From NCBI GenBank assembly GCA_036897095.1, contig JAYMSP010000575.1:1-46567 (forward strand): DNA of 46,567 nt, given 5' to 3'. Below are positions 19,752 through 31,204 of this stretch, piece after piece (position 1 is the first letter of the stretch; each line of letters starts with the position of its first letter). The stretch comes from Plantago elongata. Taxonomy: Eukaryota > Streptophyta > Magnoliopsida > Lamiales > Plantaginaceae. A program made the translations under genes and the position numbers. The notes beneath the pieces are model-generated. The model saw only the letters and a program-made list of their open reading frames with translations, was not told the origin of the DNA and searched no databases.

Positions 19752-22700
19752 CACAAAATGTTAGGATTTATTTGCAAATTAGAGGTAAAGCAGGGGTGCA
19801 GTAGCAATTAATCTTGCACATGCCTCCTAAAAGGCTAAATTGCCCCAATTCCAGATACCTCGTCAAAATGCCCTTCATTTCCATTTCGAGCATATAATCT
19901 GGACCGTTTCTTCCCCATTTCGCAACTCCAAATGTAAGTTCCACTCGTTTGAATCATCTCTGTTTATGCTATTTTACTGGGAACTGAATTATTTATCTGC
20001 TGTCAATTGTTCAATTTCTGTTAATAATCTAGCTAATTTGTTAATTTTCCAGCTATGCATGTAGTCCTTGTTTAAATTAGGTCACACGAGCTATCGGTGA
20101 TTTGAAGCATGCTTTCTAATTAATTGTTATCTTAAGCTGAATTTTATACTAACTAGTGATGTAGACGAGTTTTTGCTTATATCCTGTTGGTATATGAGCA
20201 GTGAGCTGTTCTACTTCTATATATTTGATAATATGATTTATAAGTTTCTCTGTGTTGCCCCTGTCATTTTTTTTCAGTGATCAAGGGGGTATTTTGCCTT
20301 CTCTGCTAGTAGGATGTCGAAGGATGAAAGGTAAATTCGAGATTTTCTGTATTGATAAGAGTTTGAAACGTTGGGATTTTGGGTACAGAGTTTATACATT
20401 GTCATGGTCATGTTTCTAGGTCTTCTTCACCACCAAATTCCCCTGGGCCGCGCAGAGAACGAAAGTCACTGTCCCCATCTATATCACGTCGAAGCCGATC
20501 AAGGTACATCATCTGCTCTAGTTTGAACTCGAAGTGTTTCCAAATGTTAGGTGAACATGCTGAGGATCATTTCATGTTTCATTGATTGCCTTCGGAGCTT
20601 TCATGTACAAATCCTGCATTCCTGCTATACTAAATAATTTTTTTTTAAATGTGAGTTTAAAGAATCATTTAGTACTGAAAGATCTATTTGATGGAGTAGC
20701 TCAAGAGTTATTTCATCTTTATCTGAACAATATTTTTCTCAGGAGTCGTGATTCAGCTGATGCTTATAATCCTGGAAATAATCTCTATGTGACGGGGCTA
20801 TCTGCAAGAGTTACTCAAAGGGACCTAGAGAAGTGTTTTAGCAAGGAAGGAAAGGTATTTCGTTTTTTATAGTATTTCACAACCACAGTTAATGCTCCTA
20901 GCAGCCCGCTGTTAGAGTCTATGAGTCTAGACTCTAGAGTCACCTATGATAATCCTGTTTGAGACAGAGTGCAAAGTATTGTTGTCCCGTTTATCTATTA
21001 AGACCAGTGATCAGACCATGCCCATAAACAAATTAGAGAATCTATGTTGTGATAGTTTTAAAATCAAATCAAAACAGTCAAGAGAATGTTATTTCTTAGT
21101 CCATCTACAATCTTACCCTTCCTGGCACATCACCAACACTACTCACAACCTGAACACACAAAACTGCTGGTGCGGTTGTTTGGAATCCTTTGAAACACAC
21201 GTACATTTTCATATTCGCAGTTTTCCTTGAACTTCATCATTAATTTCATATTAATATTTATATTCTTACACTTTAGGTACAATCAAAATCACTATAATAC
21301 TCAATGAATAAACAAAATTACAATATTGTGGACACAATGCAATAGACTCGATGAGAAAGAAAGTTTTAAATATTAAAATCAAAACAATCATTAAAATGCA
21401 ATGTAATTGCAAAACTTTTGTTAAAGACTGTAGATCCGAGAGATGGTATTAACATTTCATGTTTACGTACATACATAACATGTTTAGTTTCAAAGTCCAA
21501 ACATTGTGTATTCCATGTACTTTGTTCCCTTGCATTAACAACATCACTAGTCATGTGATGTTTGTAGCTAAGCATGTGAGGTTTGTAGTTAAACATGTGA
21601 CGTTGATTCCGTTTCTCGTACATATGGTCTCTCACAAAATTTGCTCATAAAAAACTATAGAAAAAAATTTAGTTATTGTTAATATAAATAAATAAATGTG
21701 AAATGAAAATGAAGTGAGCTTCATGGGGTTCCAACTACTTGAGCAATTATTGTGTGTTCGGGTTGTAACATGTTATTAGTGAAATGTCGATGTTGCAGTG
21801 ACCGTGGGTTTTAGATGGTTTCATCCTCTGATTTTGTTGTAGAACATCACATGGTAATAACATGGATCAAATCTGATATTATTTATGTTTGATGCTTAGT
21901 TCAACATGAAATTGACATTTAGGACTGTGAAGATTCTACAGAACATTGCTGCAATGAAAAATGGCGTTATCACTCTTATATCCGTATATGTACCTGATGG
22001 CAGGTTGTTGACTGCCAATTGGTCATGGATCCTCATAGCAAAGAATCTCGTGGGTTTGGTTTTGTGACAATGGATACAAATGAGGGTGCTGAACGTTGCA
22101 TTAAATACCTGAATCGCTCTGTGCTGGAAGGGCGTTTAATCACTGTAGAGAAGGTTGTGCTTCTTCATTTTTGTTGTTAGATGGTTGAAGCATGCTCTTT
22201 TATGCTGTTAATGTTCAGAGTATTGCCTGATAAATTTTGTAGCAGGTCTGATTTGTGTATCTCCATCGAATACAAACACTAAGCCCAATAAACAGTTGCT
22301 CTCACATCATGTGCTGTGGACCGACATTTCAAACTCCTCGAACCAACTCAACCTTTTGGCAGTTGATTCACATTCTCTTAATTACGTGTCATTGCATTCT
22401 TTCAGCTTCATTGTTTTTCATCGTCTTTTACCTATCGCGTAACCTGTTGAAGGTGTGTATCTGACTCCTTTAAGATGATGTGATTTCCACATACAACTGC
22501 TTTTTCATTTAGCAAAACGTTTGTCAGGCCCTCTGGCTAGTTCTCGTTTCACATATAGCTAAGTGAGATTTCAATGAGTTGTAGATTATTAGGAAATATA
22601 AATGTGCAGCATAGTTAGTTACTCATAATGAAAAGATAACTTAGTGCTATCCTGTATACTAACTTGACAATATACTAGCAGGTATCTGACAATTGACATA

Positions 22701-23870
22701 TTCTGTTACTAGCATCTCTTTCAAGAATCGTAATCCATAAGAAATGACATCATCTTATTTAGTTTATCAAAATGCATTGTTTTGCTTCGCTTCTGTATTA
22801 TCTCTATGCGTATAATCAAAATTGCACTACATAGCAGAACATGTTAGCCTAGCATCACTTGTTGGCCCTACTGACATGTATGATTTCAAGATCAAGATTG
22901 TCTTACGTCCATAATTTAATAATGCTTCAAAACAGGGGCACACCCAGTTAATACAGTTTCTTCATAACTGATATCAAGTTTAACCGTGTTGATGTAGGCT
23001 AAAAGAAGACGCGGTAGAACACCAACTCCGGGGAGATATCAGGGTCAAGCAGACAAACGAGGTGCTTCGATACTACAGTTTCCTTTATACTGTAGCTTTT
23101 ATTTGCTTAAAATTTTATACTTATGTTCCTTGTGAAGATTCCTCATTGCGGAAAATTAGATTTTAAACGGAGAAAGAACTCAAATAACCAACAATAATCT
23201 TCAACTCGAATTGTTCATTACTGGAGCTAGACCACCCAGGGAGGGTGCTTAAGCTCAGAAATTGCATGATCTGATATACTGAATACATCACTTTTGCAAA
23301 CAGATGACATGTTGATAAAGAAGCACCAAGGAAAATTTGTTCAAATGCATCTTTAGTTCAAGTCTGTGAACTTTCAATGAATCAAGATTCAGGAGTGTCA
23401 TTCCATTCCATGCCTGACACAGTTAACAGTCCTTTTGCAACTCCCCGTTGCTCTTTAATAATCTTTTTATACATATACCCGTGCAGGTAATGGTCGGGAC
23501 ACGAGAAGACCACGGGATTACTCACCGCGGAGGAATTATGATAGAGGCTCAGATCGTATGGATCACAGGGGCCGGTCACGATCACCATATAGCAGGAGGT
23601 CACGCGATCAAACCTCTCATCGACACAGGGATCGTTCTTAGTTTACTAATGTTTGAACTTGAACACCGTGAGCAGATTCTCTACTTAACTACCTGTAACC
23701 GTGAGTTAATCTCGTTAGATCAGGTGTGAACTACAGAAATTTCTAAGATCAAAGAAATGAAGATCCTCGTACGTATTGTTGCTGATTTCTAGCCTGCTGA
23801 AACTTGTTTTGTTTGTAATGTGAATTGAGAGGAGAGGAGTAATATTAATACGGTGGGGTGGAGGGTAGTA
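19752..23870 (+). CDS. SR45a: SR45a/transformer-2-like serine/arginine-rich splicing factor
   Basis: Seven exons by splice signals; CDS exons are 20314-20330, 20420-20503, 20743-20854, 22004-22153, 22998-23061 and 23487-23641 (582 nt, 193 aa). Exon 1 (to 19933) and the start of exon 2 (20278-20313) are 5' UTR. The protein starts MSKDERSSSPPNSPGP with a short Arg/Ser region, then one RRM: RNP2 LYVTGL at residues 48-53 and RNP1 RGFGFVTM at 87-94. A basic linker KRRRGRTPTPGRY follows, then a second short RS tail ending RHRDRS. The RS-RRM-RS layout and the RGRTPTPG linker are those of transformer-2 and plant SR45a. Such proteins bind exonic enhancers and recruit spliceosome parts in the nucleus. 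The C-terminal RS domain is shorter than in Arabidopsis SR45a as I recall it. Frame is continuous across all junctions. The 3' UTR end is estimated. Confidence 0.93.
20855..22003 (+). other. Long intron 4 of the SR45a-like gene
   Basis: This 1,149-nt intron splits the RRM between RNP2 and RNP1. It holds a three-unit 21-bp repeat starting CATGTGA at 21552, 21573 and 21594. In Arabidopsis SR45a pre-mRNA is alternatively spliced under stress, and long introns in SR genes often hold regulatory or premature-stop exons. I cannot identify such an exon here by eye. Confidence 0.6.
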
Positions 23871-24365
23871 GATAATGACCCACAGAAGCCATGTGCTAAT
23901 GGGACCCATGCTGCCATATCTGTGTAATAGCGGTTTATCTAAGAATTGATTTGTTTTTAGTCGTTTACATATTATTTTGATTATCAATTTTTCGTTTCTT
24001 TCTTTCCTGAATGTGCGGTCCAGCTGCAGCTGGAAAAGAGCGGACTCCAAGCGGAAATTTAAATTCTGACTAATGAAATTTCTGAATTTCACGTCACCGT
24101 CAAAATTAGTTCTTTCCCTCGTAATGGTGGTACTTTGGCAGTAGGACACTGTACTAGTTCACTAATGATGTTTGATCAAATTAGCCTGAATTAATTGATG
24201 GTGTGTGATCAGATAAGGCTTTATCAATTGATGATGTTTGAGCGAATTAGCTTTTGTAATTTTAGGTTTGACTTGGTTTTCTCAAACAAAGAACACGCTC
24301 TATGTGATGCTGAATCTTTTTCGGTGTACTCCTAATCTCATCGAGTATTTTTATTAATTATTTAT
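23642..24365. other. 3' UTR of SR45a-like gene and intergenic
   Basis: The first 200-250 bp are probably 3' UTR. No clear polyadenylation signal stands out. The rest is AT-rich with short TGATGTTTGA-type repeats near 24165-24240 (TTGATGGTGTGTGATCA, TTGATGATGTTTGAGC). No gene recognised. Confidence 0.45.
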
Positions 24366-24611
24366 TACTTCCGGTTTCATATTTTATGAACCAATCATTT
24401 ACAGTTTTAACTATAAATTTATCTAAATCGTAAATATAAACTACTCTATTTGATTAAAAAGTACTATGAAACATTAGTTCCTAATGTATCATAACATAAT
24501 TTAATAATTATATATTTACATTTATCGTTTAAAATTAATTCGTAGTTGAAATTGAAAAGTGTTAATTGAAAACAATCAATATTAATAATATGAAATGGAG
24601 CGGAGGAAGTA
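24366..24611. mobile_element. Stowaway-like MITE, about 246 bp
   Basis: Left end TACTTCCGGTTTCATATTTT and the inverse complement of the right end TACTTCCTCCGCTCCATTTC pair as imperfect terminal repeats of the CTCCCTCCGTCCC family, framed by TA on both sides. AT-rich core and size are typical of Tc1/mariner-derived Stowaway MITEs. Confidence 0.7.
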
Positions 24612-24627
24612 ATATATTTTAGAGTAA

Positions 24628-24680
24628 GTATACTATAAAGAAAGATTTTTTTATATATTAGAAAAGTTTGGATTGCATGT
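24628..24680 (+). repeat. Left outer terminal inverted repeat
   Basis: GTATACTATAAAGAAAG and the following 35 bases match the inverse complement of 29418-29469 with scattered differences. Confidence 0.6.
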
Positions 24681-24738
24681 GAAAATCGGTCAATATGGAC
24701 CAGATGTGCGGTTTTTGGGTAATCAGACCGATCGGTTT

Positions 24739-24747
24739 GTCTATATA
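24739..24747 (+). promoter_or_regulatory. TATA-like box facing into the fold-back region (left)
   Basis: CTATATAAGG followed by A-rich, then CT-rich leader-like sequence. A mirror-image counterpart, TATATATA read on the minus strand, lies at about 29341-29349 just inside the right end. Confidence 0.35.
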
Positions 24748-24954
24748 AGGACCAAAAAAAGCTGAAAATACAAAAAACACAAAAACATTATACTATGTGT
24801 TTCTCTCTCAAATTCTCCGTTCAATCGCGTTTCTACTCTCAGAGTTGCCGCATATTGTAATTTTCCACCTCGTTTCCACTCGATTTCAGCATAGTAGCTT
24901 CCATGGAGATGAATCGGGTAAAATCACTACGTTTTTGTATGCTTTTGTGCGCGT

Positions 24955-25590
24955 TTTGTGTGTGTTTCATAATTTGAAACTTAATTTTCATGATTTGTTG
25001 TATAAAACTTCTAGATCTAATTGCTCAAATATTCAAAACTTTAAATCCATAACAAAGAAGAAGCTAGCTCGTCAGATCTAAAAATCATTCCCAAAAATCT
25101 GTTCAGATCTAAAAAATATATCATATCTGAACAGCAAATTCGTAATCACGTTTATGTGTTAACAACCATTGTTATGATTTTGTGTTGCATTTTCCACTTT
25201 ATTACAGTTTTAAGATGTATTATTATATCTTTACGAGTCACTGTTATTTTAAGCGTCAATGTTATTGTATCCAACTTGTGTGTGTTTCGTTATTTTCGAT
25301 TCATTTTTCATGATTCGTTGTTTAAATTTTCAGATCCAGTTACTATAATCTTCAAATCCACAAATCCAGAACGATGAAAAGGCTAGCTCGTCAAATCTGG
25401 AAATTATTATTAAGAATATGTTCAGGTATGAAAAATAAATATATAAGACTTGAACAACAAATTCGTATGTACCTTATTGTTATAACAATTATTGTTATAG
25501 GTTTTAGCTTGTTCAACATGATTCTGCTTTGATATAGTTTTAAGATGAATTGTTATATATTTCAGAGTTAATGTTATTGTTTTAAGCATC
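24955..25590. repeat. About 320-bp tandem duplication
   Basis: TGTGTGTTTC at 24959 and 25279, and GCTAGCTCGTCA at 25063 and 25383, are each about 320 bp apart, with diverged similarity between. The left unit is about 24955-25270, the right one about 25275-25590. Confidence 0.7.
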
Positions 25591-26215
25591 AATATCGATG
25601 TGTTTAATTTGGGTTGTATGTTTATGCTAATTATAGTTTCAAGAGGCATCGGTGTTGTTTTAAGTGACACTGTTATGGTATTATAAGAGCCAATTTGATG
25701 TTTTTTTACTTATGTTGCAAGTTATTGTCTTGTTATAATTTTAAGAGTCACTGATATAGTTTTAAGAGACATTGTTATTTTTGTAATTAAGTATCAATGT
25801 TAAGCTTTGTGTAGTGTTAATTTGCTTTATTTATGATTTTAAGTTGTGTTGCATTTTTTTTGTTATACTTTGAAGAGGTTGTTATAGTCTAAAAAAATAT
25901 TGTTATTGTTTTAAACATCAATTTTATAGTTCTTAGCTTATGTTGCATGCTTCTGCTCTGTTACATTTATAAGAGAAATTATTATTATTATAAGAGACAT
26001 AGTTATAATTTAAGTAATAATGTTATTGGTTTTAACTTGTGTTGCATGTTCGAGCTTTGTTAAAATCTTAATAGGCAGGGTTATAGTTTTAATATTCATT
26101 GTTATTGTTTTACGCATCAATGTTACTAATTTTTACTTTTTGTTGCTTGTTTCTACTTTGTTATTGTTTTAATTACAAATGCAATGGTTTTAATAAGAGT
26201 CATTATGATTTAAAC
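25190..26215 (+). repeat. Degenerate TTTTAAGAGxCA-type minisatellite array (forward)
   Basis: Motifs such as GTTTTAAGAGACATTGTTAT and variants recur every 25-60 bp. Strongly biased to T, G and A. It has no protein-coding character. Confidence 0.65.
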
Positions 26216-26569
26216 CCATTTATTGAATGTTTTGAGCAGCAACTGATGATATTATTGTGTTTGATGATATGTCTCTCAAATGCGTCACTGCAGTATTTGA
26301 AATAAAAAAAGGCAGGAAGTCGAAGTTCACCAATCCAGTTTGCATTTGCAAAAAAAAAAAGAAAAAGAGATCGAATGAATATTATATTTATATATTTTAA
26401 TTTTGTTCCTTATAAGAGTAGATGTATTAAACTCTTAGATGACTGAATGTTTAATAGTGTAATAATTGAATGTTGCAAGTGGCTTATATTCAGCTTGTTC
26501 ATTGATGTTTAATGACATACGTGTTTTTTCAGACTTGTTTAGTGGTGGTTTAATTTTGTTAGTGTGTCA

Positions 26570-26790
26570 ATTAGAACTATAACAAACAATCTTAAAAGTA
26601 TCATGTAGCCTCTTAAAAGCATCACACAATCTCCTAAAACATAAAAAAAGAGGTTAAAATCATAGTTAAAATATACAATACCGACACACTAAAACCATCA
26701 CATTATTTCTTAAAACATTTACAAACTACATTAAAACTATAATTGTAACTTTCAATGCGAACAACTTAAAATTATAATATAATATATTAA
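26570..26790 (-). repeat. Inverted counterpart of the minisatellite array
   Basis: Motifs such as CTTAAAAGCATCAC and TCTTAAAAGTATCA are inverse complements of the forward array units, so transcripts of one array could pair with the other. Confidence 0.6.
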
Positions 26791-27274
26791 AAATATAATT
26801 AAAAAATTATATCTCAACGGGTTTTAAAAAACTCGACCGATCGGACCGTTAAAATTTAAAATCGAAAACAACTAAAAATAGCTTAATTTTCTTATCTTTT
26901 ACAAAAATTTTACATTTTTCAAAACTTTACCTATACTTTATCCTATTTTATCATCTTTGTATTAAATGCTCCTTCAAACCAAACCAAACCAATATTATAT
27001 TATCATTACAGTACTTTCAAAGTCAATTAACATTTGAAGTGAAACATCATATGATAAAATTAATTTGAGACATCCTCTAGTATTATTTTACAATAATTAT
27101 ATTATGCCTAATTTTGTCGAAAAGTTATTCCCTTCCCGAGATAAGTAATTGATAATTCATAAAATAATATCTTAAGAAGTTAATATGAACCGGAGATGAG
27201 TAGTAGGTTTTTAAAATAACAATGGAATATTGAGATTGTATTTACTTTACTTTAATGGCGGTAGGTTTTTAAAA

Positions 27275-27397
27275 CACTCAGTCATTTAAAAGTTTTAAAA
27301 CATATATTCTTATTGAATCAAATTACAATAATTATGCATTCGGTATTTTCTATGCAAATACAAATTGAGATGTTAAAATAGTACCTTTTTTCGATTA
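27275..27397. repeat. Direct repeat copy 1 (about 120 bp)
   Basis: Shares CGGTATTTTCTATGCAAATA and most of its flanks with 27955-28074. Confidence 0.85.
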
Positions 27398-27515
27398 AGT
27401 AATTGCTCAGCGGTCGCGATCAACCGTGGGCGGTTGTGTGAGTTCGATTTGCCCAGCAACGGGATTGAGTTATGTTTTTTTGATTGGGCCCTTATGGGGC
27501 CACCACCTTTTTTTA
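27398..27515 (+). mobile_element. tRNA-derived SINE-like element
   Basis: A-box-like TTGCTCAGCGG (27403-27413) and B-box-like GAGTTCGATTT (27440-27450) lie 37 bp apart, the spacing of a tRNA-type RNA polymerase III promoter. The segment sits right at the end of direct-repeat copy 1 and is absent from the matching place after copy 2 (28074), consistent with an insertion. A T-rich tail follows near 27507. Family not identified. Confidence 0.45.
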
Positions 27516-27954
27516 ATTTGTTTGATTATTGAAGCCAAATTCCTAGAAAATGTAATATTTTTCTATAAAATAGAAAAGTCAAGGTTTTTCTGATTTTTTG
27601 TAATTTTAACGGTTAGACCGGCCTGGTTTTTAAAAACCCGTCAAGACACATTTTTATTATGGTTTTAATAGATGATGTTATGGTTTCATTGAAAGTTCTA
27701 GTTACTGTTTTAACGTTATTTATTAATGTTTTAAGAGATAATGTGATGGTTTTAATGCGTCTGAATTGTATGTTTCAACCAGGATTTTAACTTGTTAATT
27801 TTTTAAGATATGTGTGATTGTTTTGAGGTGTTACATTATAGTTTTTAAGACGATTTGTATAGTTTTAATTGACAATATAATATCAATAAATTAATATTTA
27901 ACAAGTCTAAAATTTTCAGAAATATCATTAAAACGTTAATAAATAAACTCAAAA

Positions 27955-28074
27955 CAATCAGTCATCCAAAAGTTTTAAAACATCTATTTCCATCGGAAAA
28001 AATTACAATAATGCACTCGGTATTTTCTATGCAAATACAAACTGAGTTGTTAAAACAGTCTTTTTTTCGATTAA
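27955..28074. repeat. Direct repeat copy 2 (about 120 bp)
   Basis: Second copy of 27275-27397, about 680 bp downstream, without the SINE-like insert. Confidence 0.85.
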
Positions 28075-28179
28075 ACTTTTTGGTGCCTTCATGCCTATTG
28101 TTGTTTGTTGTTGCTTCAATATTATGGCACCTTTGTGATTGATACCTATCACCAAACTGGATGTCAATTATTAATTAAG

Positions 28180-28760
28180 TTAAAAACTATATCAATTCTC
28201 ATTAAAACTATCATATTAGTGTTTAAAAAAAACATACATAACATACTAAAATTATAACAATGATGCTTAAAACCATATAAATTCATTTTAAAACTATAAC
28301 AAATCAAAAATATACAACACTAATACCATATTAGCGTATTTTAAGAACAATAGCTCTTAAAACCATAAGGAAGCATTTACAAACAATCTAACCATAAATA
28401 TTTTACTATAAGATAAAAAAAATTAATATGAATGCATAAAACTACAACGATAGGTCTTAAACTATAATATATATGTTAAAAGTGATAACATACATAAATA
28501 TTTATCACGTAAGCTTAAAACTATAATAATGCATCTTAAACTTATAATAAAATATAAAACATGTGATAAGCTAAAAGATCGGCTAAAAGTATAAGAATGT
28601 CTTACTAAACTATTACGTAAACTTTGTAAAAGTATAATTATAAATTATAACAGGATCTGATCGTAACGATATTGACTTAAACAATATTTATAAGTATTAA
28701 AACTATAATATAAATAATCAACACACTAAAAGCATAACATGATGCTTGAAATCAACAAAA
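28180..28760 (-). repeat. Inverted minisatellite array of the right unit
   Basis: Repeated AAAACTATAA and CTTAAAACCATA-type motifs are inverse complements of the forward units at 27655-27860. Confidence 0.6.
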
Positions 28761-29417
28761 TCACATAAATCAACAAAGACGACAATAAACATCAAAACCA
28801 CATCAAATAAACATAATAGATAACAAACACCAAAATCTCTCAACAAAATTACCATAAACTAGCATATAATCCTCCAACTAACAGTAAATGTACATGGATA
28901 CCCTTTTTACAAAGTACAATTATTATACTTCTATAAGAATGTAAGGAGTATTCACGCCCTCCATCCTCTCTTTATCAGTTCATTTTGTATTGTAAATGCT
29001 TTGGTCAAGACGCTTTCGAGGAATCCTTATGTTCACACTTCCCCTAATTAAATCTCTGTTCATTTTTCAGTCAGGCTAGAAAGTTATAGCAATAGTAACT
29101 AGGAGGGGCAGAGGGCTTATCTCCGTACACAAATTCGCATTTTGTCGCCTTCATCTCTGATCGTGCACAGTTGGAACTGTGGTGGTGAGTGAGGAAGAAG
29201 AGTGAAGTGGTGAAGTGTTTCGATTTTCTGATGTGAATTTTTGATCTGAGTGATGGCAGAGAGAAAGAGAAAAAATGCAGTTACACCTTTTGCTATGTGT
29301 ATTTTTTTTTTATTCCAGGGTTTAGCGTGATGTTTTAGGTTATATATAGAGAGCCGGTCCAGTTAATTAGCCGGACGGTTAGACCAAACAACGTGTTTGG
29401 TTAATCTCCTAGTTTTT

Positions 29418-29469
29418 GGCATGATCCCGATTTTCTTATTGTATAAGAAAGTCTTCCCTTATAGTATAC
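29418..29469 (-). repeat. Right outer terminal inverted repeat
   Basis: Inverse complement of 24628-24680; ends in GTATAC at 29464-29469. Confidence 0.6.
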
Positions 29470-29726
29470 TGTTTAAAAAATATAAAAATTATACCGTCGT
29501 TTATATTTTTTTTAGATCTACAAATTAAACGAGACCAGTGAAGATATATTTTCTTATACCTTAAACTTCACCATTTGTTCGTATACATTTGTATTTTGTA
29601 TTATGAAACTATTCTACTCGTATTTTTAATAAAAATATTTATTTTGCTCCAAATTTTTAATATTCGCATTATTATAACTATAAAAAAAATTTAAAAATAA
29701 AAAATCGCCATGATCGCTCCACGGTC

Positions 29727-29985
29727 GGTCGTCACAATGCGAAAATTGATCGCGAAATGCGGTTGTGGAGCAACCATCGCCCACGACCAATTCTCGATCG
29801 ATACCACAGTGGACGGTCTTAGCTAGGGGTGGGGGTCGTCACAGTGCGAAAATTGGTCGCGAAATGCAATTGCGGAGCAACCATCGCCCACGACCAATTC
29901 TCGACCGATACCACAGTGGATGGTCTTAGCTAGGGGTGCGGGTCGTCACAATGCGAAAATTGGTCGCGAAATTGGTCGTCATATA
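29727..29985. repeat. 107-bp tandem repeat, about 2.4 copies
   Basis: GGTCGTCACAATGCGAAAAT starts at 29727 and 29941, with a one-base variant at 29834, an exact period of 107 bp. The units are close to identical and GC-richer than the surroundings. Confidence 0.93.
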
Positions 29986-30176
29986 TATATAATTTTATTT
30001 TAAATTGCAAATCTCAATTAGAATGTAAAATCAATCTCAATTCCGTTCCAAAATAAAATATGTAAATTCAAAATTTATCTCAAACAAGAATAAGATTTTT
30101 AGGATCGAGATTATTCAGAATAAAATTAATTGAAATCGAAATTTTTTCGATATCCTATCTCAGGCGCCCACCTCTA
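29931..30176. mobile_element. Small hAT-like MITE, about 246 bp
   Basis: Left end TAGGGGTGCGGG and inverse complement of the right end TAGAGGTGGGCG match at 9 of 12 positions. Flanking 8-mers GTCTTAGC (29923-29930) and ATCTTAAC (30177-30184) match at 6 of 8. The left end falls inside the 107-bp repeat, so an equivalent start exists at 29824. Confidence 0.4.
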
Positions 30177-30184
30177 ATCTTAAC

Positions 30185-31204
30185 TGAAAGAAAACTTAGG
30201 ACCTCATAATATGAAACCTGGAGTAAGAGAAGTGTCCCTTCCTTCCCTAATTAATTTAACCAAGTAGGTAACATTATTGGTTGACGAACTTTATCTTTGG
30301 TTAGTAGTAGTACTTGTATTTTACCACATTTACGGTGCAGAAAAGTCCAATTGAGATGAAATGAAAAAGGGAAACAGTGGAGAGGATGAAGTTGGTTATG
30401 CATGGACAAGTAAATCAAGGACCATAGCGCTCTCTGTGGTGTACTAGGACACGTGTACCTGCTCTCTCCTCCGTCCTTTTGCTTTTTCTCATTATTTTGG
30501 CTCCTCTTCGGCTCGGCGTGGATTATCTACTATACTTCCTCATGTCCCCACTCCAATGTATAATGTTTTCACGTATTTGCCTTTAATCAACTATGTCACG
30601 AACCCATACCAACCTCGCTCTATTAAATACTTTTACTTTTTAATTTTAATCGTTCAATTTGAAAAAAAATCATTTTATTTTTTATAAGAACTCACTATAG
30701 TATAAATTTAATTCTTTATAAAATATTATATTTTTACAACTCAATTACAATTAAATTAGTATTCATTAGTTAAAATAAGTTAAACCCTGATAAATTTTTA
30801 CTCTTAGCTTAATAGTCACTTAGCAATCAGGTAGGCTAACAATTGTTATAATAAACATAGTCTAATTCGGACGGAGGGTGAGAATTAATATTGACTAGAG
30901 ATTGGGTATGTCGGAGATGAAGTGGACAACTGCTCAAAGTTTGGGGACCATAACGGAATTGAGTATTCTTCTTACTTCTTAGGTGTTGTTTCTGTTTCAC
31001 ATTCAAAGTCCATGCCTGCATACTACGGTCCGTTGCATGCTAGTAAGTTTTTCGTATAATCAATTAGACAATTACCATTACTTACTGCAAATATTTACTG
31101 ATCTTCGTAAACTTCCGATTGTTAAAAACACCTTTTTGCACTACAACGTATATTAAGAAATATCATACATTTTATTAAAAGCATCGGTAATGTACATCTA
31201 CATA
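30185..31204. other. Intergenic, no gene recognised
   Basis: AT-rich with one CT-rich stretch around 30463-30560. A G-box/ABRE-like palindrome is present (see 30448-30459). No ORF with family resemblance. Confidence 0.45.
30448..30459. promoter_or_regulatory. G-box / ABRE-like element
   Basis: GACACGTGTACC contains the palindromic CACGTG core (30450-30455) bound by bZIP and bHLH factors in plants. No gene start was recognised nearby, so its role is unknown. Confidence 0.3.

Larger units (their letters stand above)
24628..29469. mobile_element. Large TIR-bounded fold-back region (two related units), no transposase
   Basis: Outer ends are inverted repeats: GTATACTATAAAGAAAGA (24628) against the inverse complement of the right end GTATACTATAAGGGAAGA (29469 inward), with further matches AGAAAAG/AGAAAAT and GCATG/TCATG over about 50 bp. 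Inside are degenerate TTTTAAGAG(T/A)CA-type arrays in forward orientation (about 25190-26215 and 27655-27860) and inverted orientation (about 26570-26790 and 28180-28760). An inner inverted pair (about 26815-26900 against 27550-27650) shares AACGGGTTTT.AAAA and GACCGTTAAAATT. This suggests two related fold-back units, about 24628-26900 and 27550-29469, side by side. I see no transposase, no clear target duplication and no host gene. A Mutator-like or fold-back DNA transposon is the best guess. Confidence 0.5.

Noticed and set aside
24797..25081. 94-codon ORF near the left end of the fold-back region
   Set aside because: No domain, ends in AT-rich repeats and is not retained in the neighbouring 320-bp duplicate.
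29727..29985. CRISPR-like array
   Set aside because: The units are directly adjoining 107-bp repeats with no unique spacers, in a plant genome.
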